From JBOFEH01 sp051650265 (GTDB lineage Bacteria; Bacillota; Clostridia; Lachnospirales; Cellulosilyticaceae): 6,905 nucleotides of DNA. The position numbers and the translations under genes are program-made. Of this stretch, positions 6,293 to 6,905 are shown piece by piece. The stretch lies in the NCBI GenBank assembly GCA_051650265.1, contig JBOFIR010000277.1:1-6905 (forward strand). Direction: 5' to 3'. Under the pieces are notes generated by a model that worked only from the letters and a program-made list of their open reading frames with translations, did no database searches and had not been told where the DNA came from. Each line of letters opens with the position of its first letter. The stretch's first letter is position 1.

Positions 6293-6880
6293 TTACTGCT
6301 TTATTTGCCTAAATTGAATCTTATCCGAACCACCATAGGCTGTTGATAACCCTTTTGCCGCATTATCAAGTTCCAAAGTATCCCCTTCTTGGGTAAGTAG
6401 ACGCATAGACTGCCTCTCGCCACTTAAAAACCAGATTTCACCTGTCCCTGCATAATCCTGTGCTTCAAAGAAATCTAACGGAAAGTCATACCACCAATAT
6501 CCTATCGGTTGTTCTAACCCATTCGCTAACACACGTATGCATTCACCGTTTTCCCCAAAATCATACATACTCTCGCCCTCTTGCCACATCCCAATGATTT
6601 TACTATGAAATGGGCCAATAGGTACATCCAATTCAAGTATTTTATTCCCATGTGCAAGATCAATAACCGAAGAACGTTTTCCTTTTTGAAAAAGTGCACC
6701 ATGCTCACCTATCTTCTGTTTTCTTGTATAAATAGCTACACGTACCCAAGTTGTTTCTTCCAATACAATAGGTCGCTCATAAGGTATACTTGCATCCGTT
6801 GGTAAAGTGGTATCAAGGGTATAGTACAATCTCAACTGCTCTGGTTCATTGTTGCCAAAATCCCCATGAATCCCTCGCAC
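6293..6880 (-). CDS. Protein with chitobiase/hexosaminidase C-terminal-like domain; possibly a truncated glycosidase tail
   Basis: A 195-residue frame from GTG 6880 to TAA 6293. Residues about 16-55 (LRLYYTLDTTLPTDASI-PYERPIVLEETTWVRVAIY) match the pattern of the chitobiase/beta-hexosaminidase C-terminal fold (YTLDGSxPT...Y..PI.L..TTTVRA), usually appended to secreted or cytoplasmic glycoside hydrolases. The rest (IDLAHGNKILELDVPIG, ENGECIRVLANG, YWWYDFPLDFF, EIWFLSGERQSMRLL) is rich in aromatic residues and looks like a beta-sandwich; I do not recognise it. There is no signal peptide and no catalytic domain. An in-frame TAA at 6887-6889 closes the frame upstream. Either this is a free-standing gene using GTG 6880 with AGGGG (6890-6894) as ribosome site, or it is the tail of a longer glycosidase gene broken by a nonsense change or an upstream frameshift. 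The terminator follows directly. It is unrelated to the purine operon. Confidence 0.55.
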   Translation of the reverse strand: MRGIHGDFGNNEPEQLRLYYTLDTTLPTDASIPYERPIVLEETTWVRVAIYTRKQKIGEHGALFQKGKRSSVIDLAHGNKILELDVPIGPFHSKIIGMWQEGESMYDFGENGECIRVLANGLEQPIGYWWYDFPLDFFEAQDYAGTGEIWFLSGERQSMRLLTQEGDTLELDNAAKGLSTAYGGSDKIQFRQIKQ

Positions 6881-6886
6881 ATGTTC

Positions 6887-6905
6887 TTACCCCTGCATTG
6901 TCATA
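6887..6905 (-). other. End of an upstream open frame (stop TAA 6887)
   Basis: On the minus strand the bases up to the window edge read ATG-ACA-ATG-CAG-GGG-TAA, in the same frame as the 6293-6880 gene. They could be the last codons of a separate upstream gene ending seven bases before GTG 6880, or the 5' part of one broken gene. Only five sense codons are visible, so nothing can be said of the product. Confidence 0.3.

Noticed and set aside
6526..6805. Small open frames on both strands overlapping the 6293-6880 gene.
   Set aside because: They have no ribosome sites and no recognisable motifs, whereas the main frame has a recognisable chitobiase-type segment and ends just before a terminator.
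1..6905. Mobile elements, CRISPR arrays, tRNA or rRNA genes.
   Set aside because: No transposase or integrase motifs, regularly spaced repeats, or RNA gene signatures were seen on either strand.

Overview
The window reads as one operon on the minus strand, plus the tail of an unrelated upstream gene. The DNA is moderately AT-rich, with strong AGGAGG-type ribosome sites, sigma-A-like promoter elements, an intrinsic terminator with a U tract, and a lipoprotein solute receptor. This suggests a low-GC Gram-positive bacterium (Bacillota, probably Clostridia or a relative). The taxonomic guess is an inference and I cannot name the species.

From the right edge leftward, in the direction of transcription: (1) 6293-6880 encodes a 195-residue protein with a chitobiase/hexosaminidase C-terminal-like segment. 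It is preceded by an in-frame stop at 6887-6889 and ends at a good intrinsic terminator (6246-6280). (2) The 195-base gap 6098-6292 holds that terminator, an extended -10 promoter (6195-6223), two directly repeated PurBox-like motifs (6150-6185) just downstream of the expected transcription start, and a strong Shine-Dalgarno. (3) Six tightly packed genes follow: two Pot-type permeases (5264-6097 and 4489-5271), a PotA-type ATPase (3442-4476), a lipoprotein receptor (2365-3423), an adenine deaminase-family enzyme (655-2349), and a second amidohydrolase of the MTA/SAH deaminase (SsnA/TRZ/ATZ) type. The last runs off the left edge (1-658) and overlaps the deaminase by ATGA. No gap between these six genes exceeds 18 bases and no internal terminator was seen.

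The transporter alone would normally be annotated as spermidine/putrescine uptake. Its cotranscription with two purine-type deaminases, and the PurBox-like sites at the promoter, point instead to import and deamination of an adenine-containing compound (adenine, adenosine, methylthioadenosine or a relative), feeding hypoxanthine/inosine into purine salvage. That substrate assignment is inferred from context. The adenine deaminase homologue keeps all the expected metal-site motifs but departs from the classical family at several active-site-adjacent motifs, so its substrate may also differ.
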